Notes: a model not told the origin generated them from the letters alone. A DNA stretch of 64,000 nt from Patella vulgata (GCF_932274485.2 NC_065885.2:35477062-35541061); one strand, 5' to 3'; shown: positions 13,201-23,308, counted from the first letter of the stretch. Program-made: numbers and translations.

Positions 13201-14108
13201 TTATCTTAACGGGAAAAGATGGGCTTCTGATATCCAATATTTAAGACAAAAACAATTTTTTTTCAAATTGGCACCCGAATCGCGTGCCAGAATGAAGCTA
13301 AACACATCCTACAGGAGAATACTTCTAGAGTAGACTGGGCCAGATGTCAAAGACTGCCATTTGCGTATTTTGCCAAACATAACTGATTAGAAATAACAGT
13401 AAAAACATAAATGATTGAATGTAAATCAGTTTATATACATTCATATTACATTATTATATGCGTTGCGACCCATTTGTGTCCATTTCTAGGTGCCAAAGAA
13501 TAGAGATTTAGCTTCCGGTTCTTTAAAAGATCATTATTTCTGTACCGGCAGACTACTAGTACAGATACATCCTACTAGTACAGATACATCGTTCTCATAA
13601 CAGCTGGGGCAATAACTTTGAAATCGATTAATTACAACTCTGATTTTTTTTTTTTTTTTTTTTTCATCTTTGGGCTAGCCAAACTGAAAAATCCAAAAGT
13701 ATAAAATCTGATATCGGCATCTTGGACTTGGGCCCTTAGAATTAAAGGGAGCTAACTCCATTTATGAACAAAACTACCAGTTGCATAAATTCACTATTCA
13801 TTTATTTACATAATATCATTATCCCATGGTATTCGAAAAATAAATTTTAGAGATGAGTATACACGGACTATTTACAACCTTGATCTAGCCTAGTTAATGA
13901 TTAGCCTTTACTTACTTGATGATTCCAATTCCTTTGCGGCGCGTGCAGCCCTTTCAAGGGCGGCCGAGTCAAAGCGGTATGCATCCATTTTGGAACCTTG
14001 TCCCTTTCCAGACCCCTTGTCATCTCCATCTGGTGGGGGAGGGGGTAGAAAGGGCGACTGTGGTAGTTGTGGGTTTTGCCCACTGTTGACTCCAAATAAC
14101 CACGACAT
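1240..14108 (-). CDS. ATAD3: ATAD3 mitochondrial AAA+ ATPase (3' part outside window)
   Basis: Eleven minus-strand coding exons, all with GT..AG borders and matching phases: 13916-14108, 12882-12958, 11951-12112, 11192-11261, 10895-11060, 10271-10340, 9640-9795, 8941-8997, 8292-8417, 2718-2842, 1240-1291 (418 residues). The protein starts MSWLFGVN, with an in-frame TAA five codons upstream. A proline-rich stretch (~20-30) is followed by a long charged coiled coil (~65-225), a membrane segment (~245-263, [15 protein letters not shown]) and the AAA+ domain with Walker A GPPGTGKT (348-355) and Walker B LLFVDEAD (403-410). In animals ATAD3 spans the mitochondrial inner membrane and acts in nucleoid organisation, cristae shape and cholesterol handling. 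Sensor 1, the arginine finger and the stop codon should lie left of base 1. Family identity is very sure; exon borders were set by eye. Confidence 0.95.
1429..2543. repeat. Long imperfect inverted repeat (foldback), left arm split by a SINE
   Basis: The left arm (about 1429-2157, minus the SINE at 1489-1880) pairs with the right arm (about 2190-2543) in reverse complement along its whole length. Shared stretches include TATTGGTG, TCATTATCACAT, CGCCAAAGGAAAACACGA, CTCTATATAACTGACT, TCACTAATAATTCCTTC and TAGATAAGAGAACACA. A short spacer (2158-2189) separates the arms. By eye the arms match at roughly 85 percent. The structure lies in the ATAD3 intron between the Walker A and Walker B exons and has no coding capacity. 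Confidence 0.85.
1489..1866 (-). mobile_element. tRNA-derived SINE, family A, full length
   Basis: Read on the minus strand it starts with a tRNA-like head containing GGTGGCTAAGTGGGTAAGG and the B-box-like GGTGTTCGATCCCTGC, continues through a long body, and ends with GTAGGACGTTAAACCCC and an ATTTC-rich simple tail. A perfect 14-bp target duplication, CATTCCAAATATAA, flanks it at 1475-1488 and 1867-1880. It sits inside the left arm of the foldback repeat and is the best reference copy of family A in the window. Confidence 0.9.
4546..4790 (+). repeat. Dispersed repeat family C
   Basis: TTAAAGATACATTATGGAAG, GCCATTCTTGCTATAACAG and ATTCAGTCAAATTACTTTA match the family at 23926-24125 in order and spacing. 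It lies in the large ATAD3 intron. Confidence 0.6.
4826..5130. repeat. ~56-bp tandem array, four units, next to a G-rich end
   Basis: The unit contains GCATTTCCGGGTAAG, AAATTGGGTGGTCTAAC and GAGTTCTG, followed by an A run. Copies begin near 4903, 4957, 5011 and 5068. At its left edge, AGTACCAGGGGGCAACTG precedes a poly-A and a G run. The minus-strand open frame over it only reflects the repeat period. Confidence 0.8.
6214..6703. mobile_element. Possible solo LTR of a retrotransposon
   Basis: The 490-bp segment begins TGTTGGGTAAC and ends TTACCCACAACA, giving TG..CA ends with short inverted termini. It has an AATAAA at about 6655, near its right end as expected before the R/U5 part, and no coding frame. 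Inside, near 6378-6460, GTGAACTCTGTGAACC is repeated several times. No matching target duplication was seen and no internal retroelement genes adjoin it, so the call is tentative. It would be an old fossil copy, and the family cannot be assigned. Confidence 0.35.
7030..7305. repeat. ~60-bp tandem array related to that at 4826-5130
   Basis: Units share ACATTTTCTTGC, CAAGATTTTAGGGTGGTCTA and AAGCAACTGTGA. Aligned by eye they resemble the units at 4903-5100 (AAATTGGGTGGTCTAAC), in the same orientation. The right edge, CTGCCCCCCGTAAGTAC at about 7285-7301, mirrors the left edge of the other array. Confidence 0.7.
8292..8417 (-). other. ATAD3: ATAD3 exon with the Walker A loop
   Basis: Forty-two codons in phase 0 on both sides. 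[20 protein letters not shown] leads into [17 protein letters not shown], the nucleotide-binding P-loop. The flanking introns carry SINEs to the right and a 5.4-kb repeat-filled intron to the left (2843-8291). Confidence 0.92.
8590..8765 (-). mobile_element. Old degraded tRNA-derived SINE
   Basis: On the minus strand a B-box-like GGTTCGAATCC lies near 8740. The plus strand carries GAGAATTTTGCACGGACAGC, close to the body of family A. Divergence is high and the ends are not defined. Confidence 0.4.
9122..9392 (+). mobile_element. tRNA-derived SINE, family B, full length
   Basis: The head contains GATGGCCGAATGGTAAG and the B-box-like GTTTCGATTCC; the body is distinct from family A. The 3' tail GTTAAACCCCATTTC is followed by a TC repeat. 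A perfect 12-bp target duplication, TCAATCTGTTTT, flanks it (9110-9121 and 9393-9404). It sits in an ATAD3 intron, opposite to the gene. Confidence 0.88.
10552..10807 (-). mobile_element. tRNA-derived SINE, family B
   Basis: This matches the copy at 9122-9392 in reverse orientation: a GA-rich simple tail, GAAATGGGGTTTAAC, a body with GGGACTAACACATGG, and the head at the right end. It is flanked by a 12-bp target duplication, CCATGATTTGGA (10540-10551 and 10808-10819), in the ATAD3 intron 10341-10894. Confidence 0.88.
12140..12431 (-). mobile_element. tRNA-derived SINE, family A, degraded
   Basis: The body matches the 1489-1866 copy in the same orientation: CTATGAGGGACATTGTGTC, GACCTCGGTTTTTCGTC, and a head reading CCTGGTTAGCAAGCC. 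An 8-bp direct repeat, GATTAGAA, flanks it (12132-12139 and 12432-12439). The 3' tail is eroded. Confidence 0.75.
13545..13590. repeat. Short tandem duplication
   Basis: CTACTAGTACAGATACAT occurs twice in a row inside the first ATAD3 coding intron. It is a simple local duplication with no other signal. Confidence 0.7.
13916..14108 (-). other. ATAD3: ATAD3 first coding exon
   Basis: This encodes residues 1-64 and one further base. It includes MSWLFG, conserved at the start of animal ATAD3, a proline run, and the [12 protein letters not shown] segment that opens the coiled coil. The donor is GTAAGT just left of 13916. The plus-strand open frame over the same bases is a shadow. The promoter should lie right of 14108, but no TATA box or other clear core element was recognised there. 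Confidence 0.9.
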
Positions 14109-14576
14109 TATTCTTCTTTCTTATGAAATATATCGGACGATTTCACGTGTAGAGATACTCATATACGTGATTAACCAGTCTTTTCAACTAAACATACTTT
14201 CTTTCAATGATAATCGAGTACCAAGCACATGTTGCAAAATTTGAGATTTACATAAATCTTGATTGACAGGGAACGAAGTAATATAAATATTTGCCTTTAG
14301 AAAACAAAATACGGTGCTTTTTATACACATCTCTGAAATACTATACTTTTTGATAATAAAAACTTTAAACAAACAATAGCATTTCTGTACGAACTACGTT
14401 TTGGTTGACCGTATACTTTTTTAGTTCCAAAATTTGTAAGATTCGTGGCTGTACTTGCTTAGCTAATGCTAGGTACTCTGTAAATTGCTAATAGTCTATC
14501 GTCAATGCTAAACGTGATCGACATGTTAAGTCGAGAACTCGCCCGACCGACCGACTGACCGCCTGAATTTTGTTAA

Positions 14577-14747
14577 GGGGTCACGGTGGCTAAGTGGGTA
14601 AGACTCTGGCTCGCTAGCCTGGATGTCGGGTGTTCGATCCCTATACCGTTTTTTTAGGACTTCGAATTTTGTCTAATGGTTTGGATTGTTCGTACTTGTT
14701 TTATTTTATTTTTATTATCCCTGAATTGGTCGAGAAAGTTCATCAAG
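14577..14747 (+). mobile_element. Family A SINE head, interrupted by ~70 bp
   Basis: GGTGGCTAAGTGGGTAAG and GGTGTTCGATCCCTATACC match the family A tRNA-like head. The next expected part, here CCCTGAATTGGTCGAGAAAG, resumes only at 14719, so 14648-14718 is an insertion or local rearrangement. The 3' body is missing. Confidence 0.7.
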
Positions 14748-15035
14748 ATATTTTACAACATTTTAAAATAATGATATGTAAAATGATTTTACGTGTAGTT
14801 TGAAACGCAGGCTATCCGTGACATAAATATATTAAATATATATACTAAAGTACAGATCTTTATGACATGCATCGTTAAAATATTTCTGATTTAATTACAG
14901 GCATATTTTCATAGCTGACAATTAGGTAGTTCGACAAGAGCATGGTAGGGTTATCATTTCTATTCTAATAATTGATATAAAGAAGTTTTCATTTTATCAG
15001 GATGTATGATATATTAGAGTTTTATTTTATTAATC

Positions 15036-15135
15036 CGCTTGTGCGTAGGGGTCTACAGCAGTGGGAGAAAAGTTGAGAACCCACAAAAAAACCTCACCAG
15101 GTTGGAAGGGCGACTGTAATGCCTTATCACTTACT
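15036..15135 (-). mobile_element. Family B SINE fragment
   Basis: CGCTTGTGCGTAGGGGTCT, CAGCAGTGGGAGAAAA and AGGTTGGAAGGGCGAC match the middle of family B in reverse orientation. Both ends are lost. Confidence 0.6.
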
Positions 15136-15292
15136 ATCCTCGGTATCTCCCCAGTGGTCATCATTCCGTTCTACTCCACTATACCCTGGGTTAATCCATA
15201 GAGTTTCCACGATTTCAAATTGTCTGCCCAGGCCTTGATTGTAGCTAAAGTCTACAAACCAACTAAATAACAGTTTACAAACCAGTCTTACT

Positions 15293-15750
15293 CAGGCCCG
15301 TATCTAGCCAAAATTGTTGGGGGAGGGGGGGGGGCAAAGGCTTCTGGGGGCGCCGATGTATCTACACTAACGTTCCACAGCGAACAGTACACCGTGGATA
15401 CACCTGTTGGAAAATTGGGTTTGCGCTAAAAATGACGGAAAAATTCAATTTTGAGACTGTATTTGCGATATTGGCGTATTATGATATTTTGATATGTACA
15501 TTGTAAAATTTGAAGGAAGGAATACGACTTTAACGTACCTATAATATTCTCGTCGTGGGCGCCCAACCATTGTCACTCGGCTTTATGTGGCGCCCATACT
15601 GATATTGGCACGTTGGTCGTTGGCTTCGTAATGCGTCCAATGGGGGAGCTGATTTTTCCCCAATGGGCAAAGGGCGCCAAATCTTTCCGGTGGGGGGGGG
15701 GCAGCTGCACCCTTGCCACACACACACCCACCACGCTAGCTACGGGCCTG
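15293..15750. mobile_element. MITE-like element with CAGGCCCGTA terminal inverted repeats
   Basis: The left end reads CAGGCCCGTATCTAG and the right end CTAGCTACGGGCCTG, an inverted pair with one mismatch. The inside is 458 bp without a transposase frame and holds several G or C runs. A target duplication is not clear-cut. It is most simply a non-autonomous DNA transposon; the superfamily is not assigned. Confidence 0.65.
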
Positions 15751-16494
15751 CAGTCTTTCTTATGAAACGGCCTTCGTTTCTCGTTCGTTTTATAAGGGTC
15801 TAGATAACCATATGCCCATTTACTGAATGATTTACTAGTATGTAAATAATGTATATTTTTCTAATTCATTTATATTTAATTATATTATCAAAATCTGTAG
15901 TATGTTTCGCTGATTTCAAATATGTATAAATATGTATTACTATTCGTTCTTTTTCTGAAATGTTTCATTCTGTTATGTTTATTATTATTGAACTTATGTT
16001 TGGCAATTTGATTCCCAATAAAACTATTGAACCTACATGCTATTTCACACACATATAAACACCTGTCCGGTCTTCGTTAATAATTGTAATTTGTTGTCAA
16101 TAAATACGCATTTAGTATAATTTGGACTTCTCTCATTTAGTCTACCTGCTGGCTAATTCCTAACCTTGTTACTTGAAGGAAAGCCTTTGTGTTTTGCTTA
16201 CTTTACCCGATGAGATTTACTTCCCTTTGCCAATTTCCTTTGCAATTAACTATTTATGGGATTGGTCGATAAAAATAGCACAATCATCAATGGCAGATAA
16301 TATGAAAACGTGCCCCCCCCCCCCCCCCCATAGATTAACTCAGGTGGGCTTACTGAGGATGATCACTTACAATTGTGACGCTAAATTTCACCCATTGCCG
16401 ACATGACTTCACACATAGGTCCATAATTATTTATTATCCCACCTGTGAATGGGGTCGTCCAATTTATGTAAAATCAAGTACAGTGTGGTTAGAC

Positions 16495-17995
16495 TAATCA
16501 CCGGAATTCACTTATAAAAACACCGGAATTCACTTATAAAAACACCGGAATTCACTTTGAAGATATCAGAATTCGCCCGCAAGATCTCCTTTTTACTTAT
16601 ATTTTGCATTAATATCAATATTGAATTACTAAAAAACACCGAAAATCCCCGACATTTACTATGAAAACATACGAACACCGGATTTCACTTTCAAATACGG
16701 GAATTCGCACTTAAGACCTTAATAATAATAAACAACATAATAATAATAATAATTATCTATTTATAAAACGCTGAATATCAAACAAACGAGTTGCTCAAGA
16801 GCGCTATAATATTCACTAATATTTTGCATTAATACTAAAATAACTTTAAAACACCTAAAATCACCGGAATTCACATTGAATACATATAAACATAGAAATT
16901 CACTTTCATATATCGGAATTTGCACTTAAGGCCTTCCTATTTACTAATAGTTTGCATTAATAATAAATTACTTTAAAACACCGAAATTCACTTTGAGAAA
17001 ATCGGAATTGGCCCTCAAGACAATTGTATTTACTTATACTTGGCATTAATATTAATACTAGAATACTAGAATGCACCAATTGTAAGCAATTAAAACAAAT
17101 AAAATAAAATCTCATAAAAACAAATCAAGAACTCGATCATTAATATGTCTAGCGATACGGTTAAAACGATATTTCCCGATGGTCAACTCGGGAAAGAAAA
17201 TATTATGATTAGATTGCATCAGTATTCCATGTAAAATGTCAAACCAACCATTTCTCGGATGTAGAGCAAAACGTTCTCAGTGTAGATGAGCTAATTAGTT
17301 TATTCGAGCTAAGTTTATTCGAAAATTAACTCGGTAATAATAAGCCAATCAAATAAAGTTTTTTATTTTATGATCAGTAGTGGAATACCGCGTTTTATCA
17401 GTGAAATAAAAGTGTTATTCCACTGGCTAGCAGTAGTGCATGTTGTTTTTACCTAAAATGATTGTAAAATCATAAAATAAATAGAACATTTGTCGTTTTG
17501 TCGTGAATAACATATTTTATTTCATCTCTAAGCAAGAAAACGTTTATATTTTCACTCATGCTACGCATTCGTGAAAATATAAGTTTTCTTGCTTAGAGAT
17601 GAAATAAAATATGTTATTCACTCTAAAACGACAAATATCCTCTATATACTGATTATTCCTTAAATCAACACCTGATGCGTTGACGTGTTCAGTAGTTATT
17701 TTACTAATTAATCTGCAGTGGATATGAAGTTCAAAGTGAATATCGGTGATTTTTGGTGTTTTTAAGTAATTCATTATTAATATTAATGCAAAATATATGT
17801 AAAGCTTGTGGGCGAATCCTGATATTTTGATAGACGATAGTGAATTCCGGTGTTTATATGTTTTCAGAATGAATTCCGGTGTTTTTAAGTAATTAATTAT
17901 TAATATTAATGCTAAATATATGTAAATAGACAGGCCTTGCGGGCAATTCTGATATTTGGTGAATTCCGGTGTTTATTATTGAATTTCGGTTACCC
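16495..17995. mobile_element. Symmetrical non-coding element with CACCGGAATTCAC repeats
   Basis: The left half (16495-17095) carries at least four diverged units of roughly 130-220 bp. Each starts with ACACCGGAATTCACTT-like sequence and contains ATTTTGCATTAATA and GAATTCGCCC-like motifs. The right half (about 17640-17990) carries the same units in reverse complement. Between them lie two hairpins, one at about 17377-17430 and a large one at 17488-17636. There is no coding frame. It looks like a foldback-type or Helitron-related non-autonomous element, but the class is not decided. Confidence 0.65.
17488..17636. repeat. Large near-perfect hairpin, ~70-bp arms
   Basis: The left arm starting ATTTGTCGTTTTG and including CATCTCTAAGCAAGAAAACG is the reverse complement of the right arm, which ends CTAAAACGACAAAT. 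The loop is only a few bases around CATGCTACGCATTC. A handful of mismatches lie near the outer end and one 2-base gap near the middle. Confidence 0.9.
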
Positions 17996-18744
17996 GCACA
18001 TTTATCAATCGGCAAAACTAGCGAGTTTGGGAACATTGTAAGAAAAAAACGGATGATTACGAATGATGTCAAGGGAGATAACAACAAAAATAAATCTGGG
18101 AAGAAATGACGATGTGATTTGTTGATTTGTTCTTCGTGTAAAAAACTAAAAAGGATTTATGTTTGAGTTGACGGATTTCTTCAAATACGTGTAGGTATGC
18201 ATATTGTGATAATCCTATAACTATAACACTGTGATAAACGATGCGACATAGCCATAGGACTAGGAGGTCAGCGTATGATCGTATCACTTGTTCTGGACGG
18301 GCTGGAGCGCCTAGAAACTCTAGGTAATTGATAATGATAATAATGGTCATCGTGAAAGGTCACAATCACGAAACATTAGATTCCGTGTAGCCTTTAACGT
18401 TACATGTAGCTACGAGGATAAAGGCGATGGGTTTTCATTAGGCTCAAGTTGATAGCTTTGTTCAAAATTGATTGTTGTAAGGTTGAAGACCGGTAGGCAG
18501 TATACATACTTATACTATTACTATAGCTATAGGGCCAATACTGGCAATAGAGGTCTAAACAGCAAAAAAAACAAAAAACGTCAGTACGATTTAAAAATCA
18601 GAGAGGCACTTTAATCAAATCATTCTAGAAAACGACTTACTAAATGGATCAAAGCAATTTTTTGTGAACAGTATATATGTTGACACATTATTTAGTGATT
18701 AATCATCACCATTACAAGAAGGTTTAGAGTCTGTACACAGTCTA

Positions 18745-18910
18745 TACATCTGGTGTGTCAACCGCGAGTGTCAATAACAGCAGCACAGCATCTGTACATG
18801 GAGTGGACCAGACGATTGATGAACGCCATTGGCACCTAGAACCACACTCTCAGGAAAAGTCTGGCGCAACCCATCAGCTGTGTTTGGTCTCGGTATGACA
18901 TTATTAAGTG
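18745..18910 (-). pseudogene. Tc1-like transposase remnant (C-terminal end)
   Basis: The minus strand at 18755-18830 translates in one frame as a relic of FINRLVHSMYRCCAAVID followed by TRG and HT, matching the ending RLVRSMRRRC..IDARGGHTRY typical of Tc1-like transposases. Upstream codons are broken by stops and no terminal repeats were seen. It differs from both other transposases in the window. Confidence 0.5.
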
Positions 18911-19206
18911 TCCAAAGATGTTCAGTACTGATGGGTCTTTGGTGTGTTCCCACAGTCTCAGACTGTGAATCATTAATATGCCTGTCATTTTGGATATTGA
19001 CGCAAAGATTTATACAATAAAAACATCTGGCATGTTTTATGCAATGCATCTATTCAGAGTAACATACCAACCTGACGTTTCTTTTGCTGCTTAGTATACC
19101 GGTAGTATGTTTTTATAAGAATCAAGATAGGCTCTATTCTTTGGAATCTTAAAATAGACGAAAATGGGTCTAAAAGCACAATTAATTTAACATTAATGTA
19201 CAAACA

Positions 19207-19282
19207 TGTAAAGCGATTAATATTAAATTAAATTGTAATTTCATGGTAAAGCGATTAATATTAAATTAAATTGTAATTTCTA
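19207..19282. repeat. ~42-bp tandem duplication
   Basis: AAAGCGATTAATATTAAATT with the following AAATTGTAATTTC appears twice with a 42-bp period. Nothing else was recognised nearby. Confidence 0.8.
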
Positions 19283-21322
19283 ATCAATTAGTTTCGGTGA
19301 AATATGTGAAGTCTAAATTGAATGACAGTCATTTATGCTTGCTTAGTCCATTCTTCACATTTTTTAATTATTATATTGCCGTTTGTGAATCAGTCATTAC
19401 TTATAACTTCGGCATTGTCTTTTTAAGATATATGTTTTTTGTGTTCATTACAAATGGTGCCCAACACCATAGCACACACAACTCGTGTACTGGTTATAAA
19501 ATGTTCATTGTGTCTTAAATATTAGATATTAGGATCCACGGCAAGATAGCAACAATATTAATTGAAATGGACCAATTTAAAATTCTAATTCATGTTTTTA
19601 GTAAATAATATTATGGAAAATATTATTGAGATAGGTTTAGTTCTTTTAACCCTATGATTGCTAAAATAGCTTACAGACTACACAACATACAGTTTCAATA
19701 ACCTTGCTATATTCAAAACTATATGTTTCTTACAATCCCATGCAAAATTGAATGTTCCCTGTACCAGTAATAAAAAAACCTCTCTTGTATTGTAACAAGT
19801 ATTTTGGCTACATGCCAAGCTGGGAATACTTGGTTTTAAATCAGACGTTTTTGTGAATATGGTAACGGTGTGAGTAGTTTTGGGCAACTAATTATTGAAG
19901 GAATATTTGGGGTTAATTAAAGATGCCTTCCCATCTACTTCCCATGTACAAACTGGGTGATTTGATGATATATTTGGACTAAAATCATATTCAAACTAAT
20001 TAATCTATCAAAAATTTGCTTCTTATCCCTCTGAAAACATTGTACTCGCAAGGAAATACCCGAAGATATAAAAATCTATTTTTAGAAGCCATGTTTCTCC
20101 CGTAACTTGATTGAGGGAGGGCCCATTTTCAGAATGTATTTGTTGTTAGTTTGTTACTTACACTGTCCATTTACTATACATATTGAAGCCTAAGTAAATT
20201 CTTGGCTTATCTGTAGCCAACTTCTTTTTCCGCCAGTTCCCAAAACCGCTTAACCATTCAATCAAGAAATAACAACCGCTTCCTAAATCCGGCTGGCAGA
20301 CAATAAGCCAACAGGCTGACAGTTAGTGATACCCTGACATTTTTGCCACATGGGTGTTTTTCAGGGAATCCAGTATTTTTCTAGGAAGATTGGGCGTCTA
20401 TACAATGTCATGTACTTTCCATATACCAAATTTGCCATACTTTTATTGAAATGACTGCCATATAAAGACTGGCACGCAGACTGTCTCTTTAGATTAGTTT
20501 TATAAGTAAAGCGTGTTGATTTCTCTACGAAATATAGATATTTAAAGATATGAAAATTCAAGTAAAATTTTACACAAGAATGGATTCAATTATGTTTCAG
20601 ACTTTTCAAAATTCTCACCCTATAATTAGACATGTTTTTCAAAAGTAATAATAAACATTAAATATTCTAAGAAATCTGAGTTTTTGTTTTTAGAATTATT
20701 TGTTCCAAATTTTCATTCATCACCTTTTTACTTGAAAAATTAATAGCAGTTTGAAATTTTAATATAAAAAAAATATTTAGAATAAAGGATTGTTCAATGG
20801 TTATAAACATCTAACAAATAGAATTTAAAATAATTGAGAATAATCACATGGTTTAATCCTAATTACCATATTTTACACAAAAAAATACCCACTGGGTTAA
20901 AAACAACATTGGTAGAAACCAATGAAGAAAACTAGGGTGTAAATGTAATTCAATTGTTAAAGAACACAGAATTGACCAATCTGGCATATCTTTGAAATAA
21001 CAATTAGTAATTTGGCAGGGTAGTATTACATGTACCTATATACAATATCTTTCATAGATTAATAATAGCCTGCCGCAGTAGGATGGTATATTTTATGACA
21101 TACATGTAATTTTATATTTTAGTTGAATATAAATTAATATAAATTAATATTTTGTTATTAATTTTTATATCATAATAGTCATAATCATGACAAATGAAAG
21201 TATTGATTTTACATTAATTTAACATCATGTCATTAACAGGTTTAATAGACATAGTATTAGTAACAGTTTATATACTTGCTGGGATTGTGTGCACAATGCA
21301 CATCCATTTTACATGAAGCTTT

Positions 21323-21563
21323 TGCCTTGGTCACAGCTGTCTAGTGGTTCGAATGGGACGAAAAAATCGAGGTCCCCTGTACACATTGGTGTGCACATAA
21401 AAGATCCCTTGACAGTTGGAATTCGATATAACAGTAGGCCATAGTGCCGCTGTCGGAGCAAAATTTCCCTCATAGCACACTGTATGGCGTATGCCCATCT
21501 TCATTAGCCTAGTTTGGAGTAGGACGTTAAACCCCATTTCATTTTATTTCATTTTATTTCATT
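21323..21563 (+). mobile_element. Family A SINE, 5' truncated
   Basis: It begins in the body (CACAGCTGTCTAGTGGTTCG) without the tRNA-like head, then runs through GGAATTCGATATAACAGTAG and CATAGCACACTGTATGGCG to GTAGGACGTTAAACCCC and an ATTTC/ATTTTATTTC tail. Similarity to the 1489-1866 copy is high, so it is fairly young. Confidence 0.85.
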
Positions 21564-22417
21564 TTTATACCAACGACCGGAGAATACTAAATCAACACAA
21601 CTTTACACTTTTGAGTGTATGTACATACATAGTACATGTATTTACATATTGGTCCCATGGTCAACAGAATGACTATCAATTATTTCACTCTCTACGAAAA
21701 GTTTCATTTCATTTCATTTCAAACATGCTGGGATTGTTGACTAGCTACATGGATAAATGCCACTCAAAGATTATGTTCAGCGTCAATATGGGGATAACCA
21801 GATATATTTATCTCTGCCACATACTTCAACAACAAGCGTCTTCCAGATTAGTAAGCTTAAAGACAAATTATGCAATAATTTAACCTTTCTCATATGATGC
21901 AGAGACAGATTATGGATTCTGTTAGTTACTATTATTTAATCTATGTAAATAGTTTCACTATGAATTTCATATACATTGAACTCAAGTTTACTATATGTCA
22001 TTGTGCTTGATTAAACGATAAGACCTAAGAGGATACTTGTCGAAACGTTATACTTTTAGAATAAAACTAGTGATTGTATCCCATAAAAACTGTGTTTTAT
22101 TAATGTATAAGGAAGATCGCTATCAAAATTCAAGGGTTGCTAATGGATTTTGCTTGGAAGTATGTATTGTCTTTGTCTCCAGAAAATTGTAGACACCTTA
22201 TACATGTAGTTCTCAAGTTTTTTTGATAGTGTGTGCTTAAGATGAAATTTCAATTCTCCATATTAACAATTACAAATGAGTATTTGTTTACATGTATGTA
22301 TCCGATAAACAGTCGTGATATATTGAGGTTCAAATTTTTAGTGCTTAAAAATATTTTTTTTAAAGGCTATGACACCTACAAAAGGAAAGTAAGAAAGGCC
22401 ATACACATTTCTCTATT

Positions 22418-22476
22418 TCCATTAGCCCAGTTGGAGCAGAACAGTAGGATGTTAAACCCCATTTTATTTATTTTCA
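22418..22476 (+). mobile_element. Family A SINE, 3' end only
   Basis: CATTAGCCCAGTTGGAGCAG, AACAGTAGGATGTTAAACCC and an ATTTT-rich tail match the last 55 bases of family A. Confidence 0.75.
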
Positions 22477-22500
22477 AGAGACACTTTTTATTACTGCTGC

Positions 22501-22694
22501 AATGGTTTTGTTTATAATTCTGGTCATTTTGATTAATTCAATAATTTACTGTTCAAATTTACATAGTCCCGAGCTGTAGTTTCAATATATTACACAATGG
22601 TTTTGTTTATAATTCTGGTCATTTTGATTAATTCAGTAATTTACTGTTCAAATTTACATAGTCCCGAGCTGTAGTTTCAATATATTACACAATG
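22501..22694. repeat. 95-bp tandem duplication
   Basis: The block starting AATGGTTTTGTTTATAATTC is repeated once, head to tail, with one visible mismatch, which points to a recent duplication. Confidence 0.9.
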
Positions 22695-22730
22695 TCTTGC
22701 ACGAGACCATTAAACAACGCAAAAAAATAA

Positions 22731-22890
22731 GACACTATCCCGCACGTGCTTTTCAATGAAATACGTCACGCGAGTCCAATATTTCAACTAGTATAAATGA
22801 TGTATGGTTGGCACTATCCCGCACGTGCTTTTCAATGAAATACGTCACATGAGTCCAATATTTCAACTAGTATAAATAATGTATGGTTGG
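22731..22890. repeat. 79-bp tandem duplication
   Basis: The block with CTATCCCGCACGTGCTTTTC and AATGAAATACGTCAC is present twice in a row with a few mismatches. It follows the 95-bp duplication after about 40 bp. Confidence 0.9.
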
Positions 22891-22898
22891 CACTTTGC

Positions 22899-22965
22899 CC
22901 GTACCATTATTTGAAATAATAATTTGAAGTTACATAAATATTTGAAATAATGGTACGCCAACATC
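22899..22965. repeat. Short hairpin
   Basis: CGTACCATTATTTGAAATAA pairs with the reverse complement ending AATAATGGTACG; the loop is about 30 bp. It lies about 380 bp upstream of the CDF start codon. A regulatory role is not shown. Confidence 0.7.
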
Positions 22966-23308
22966 AAAACTGACGTCACATCTGTGTTTTAATGGTAGTT
23001 AATAGTACTGACAATATATTGTGGATAAGATTTAACATGTAATGTAATTGTCAACCATAAAGATTATGAATATTGATATGTCACTTTTGTTTTATTAGAG
23101 TTTCCATAACGGATATGAATACTTAAGTTTCCAGTTCTAGAATCAGGCACTTTAAATAGATATCACGTGAAGTTAGTCATAGGATATGATTACACTACAA
23201 ACAGCACTATTTGTTTGTTTTTTTATGAAACTTTAAAGACTTCACAATAGTAGGCTTATATTAAGTTTTGATAATTGATATTTATTTTGTTTAATTTATT
23301 TTGACAGG

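Noticed and set aside
13897-14244. 115-codon plus-strand frame
   Set aside because: Antisense shadow of ATAD3 exon 1, whose minus-strand frame has the family start and a correct donor.
14577-14647. Possible genuine tRNA gene
   Set aside because: The tRNA-like stretch matches the head of SINE family A found elsewhere with SINE bodies, and it lacks a full cloverleaf.
22010-22080. GTCGAAAC-containing stretch resembling a hammerhead ribozyme core or a retroelement 3' end
   Set aside because: The CTGATGA box and convincing stems are missing, and no retroelement coding sequence is nearby.
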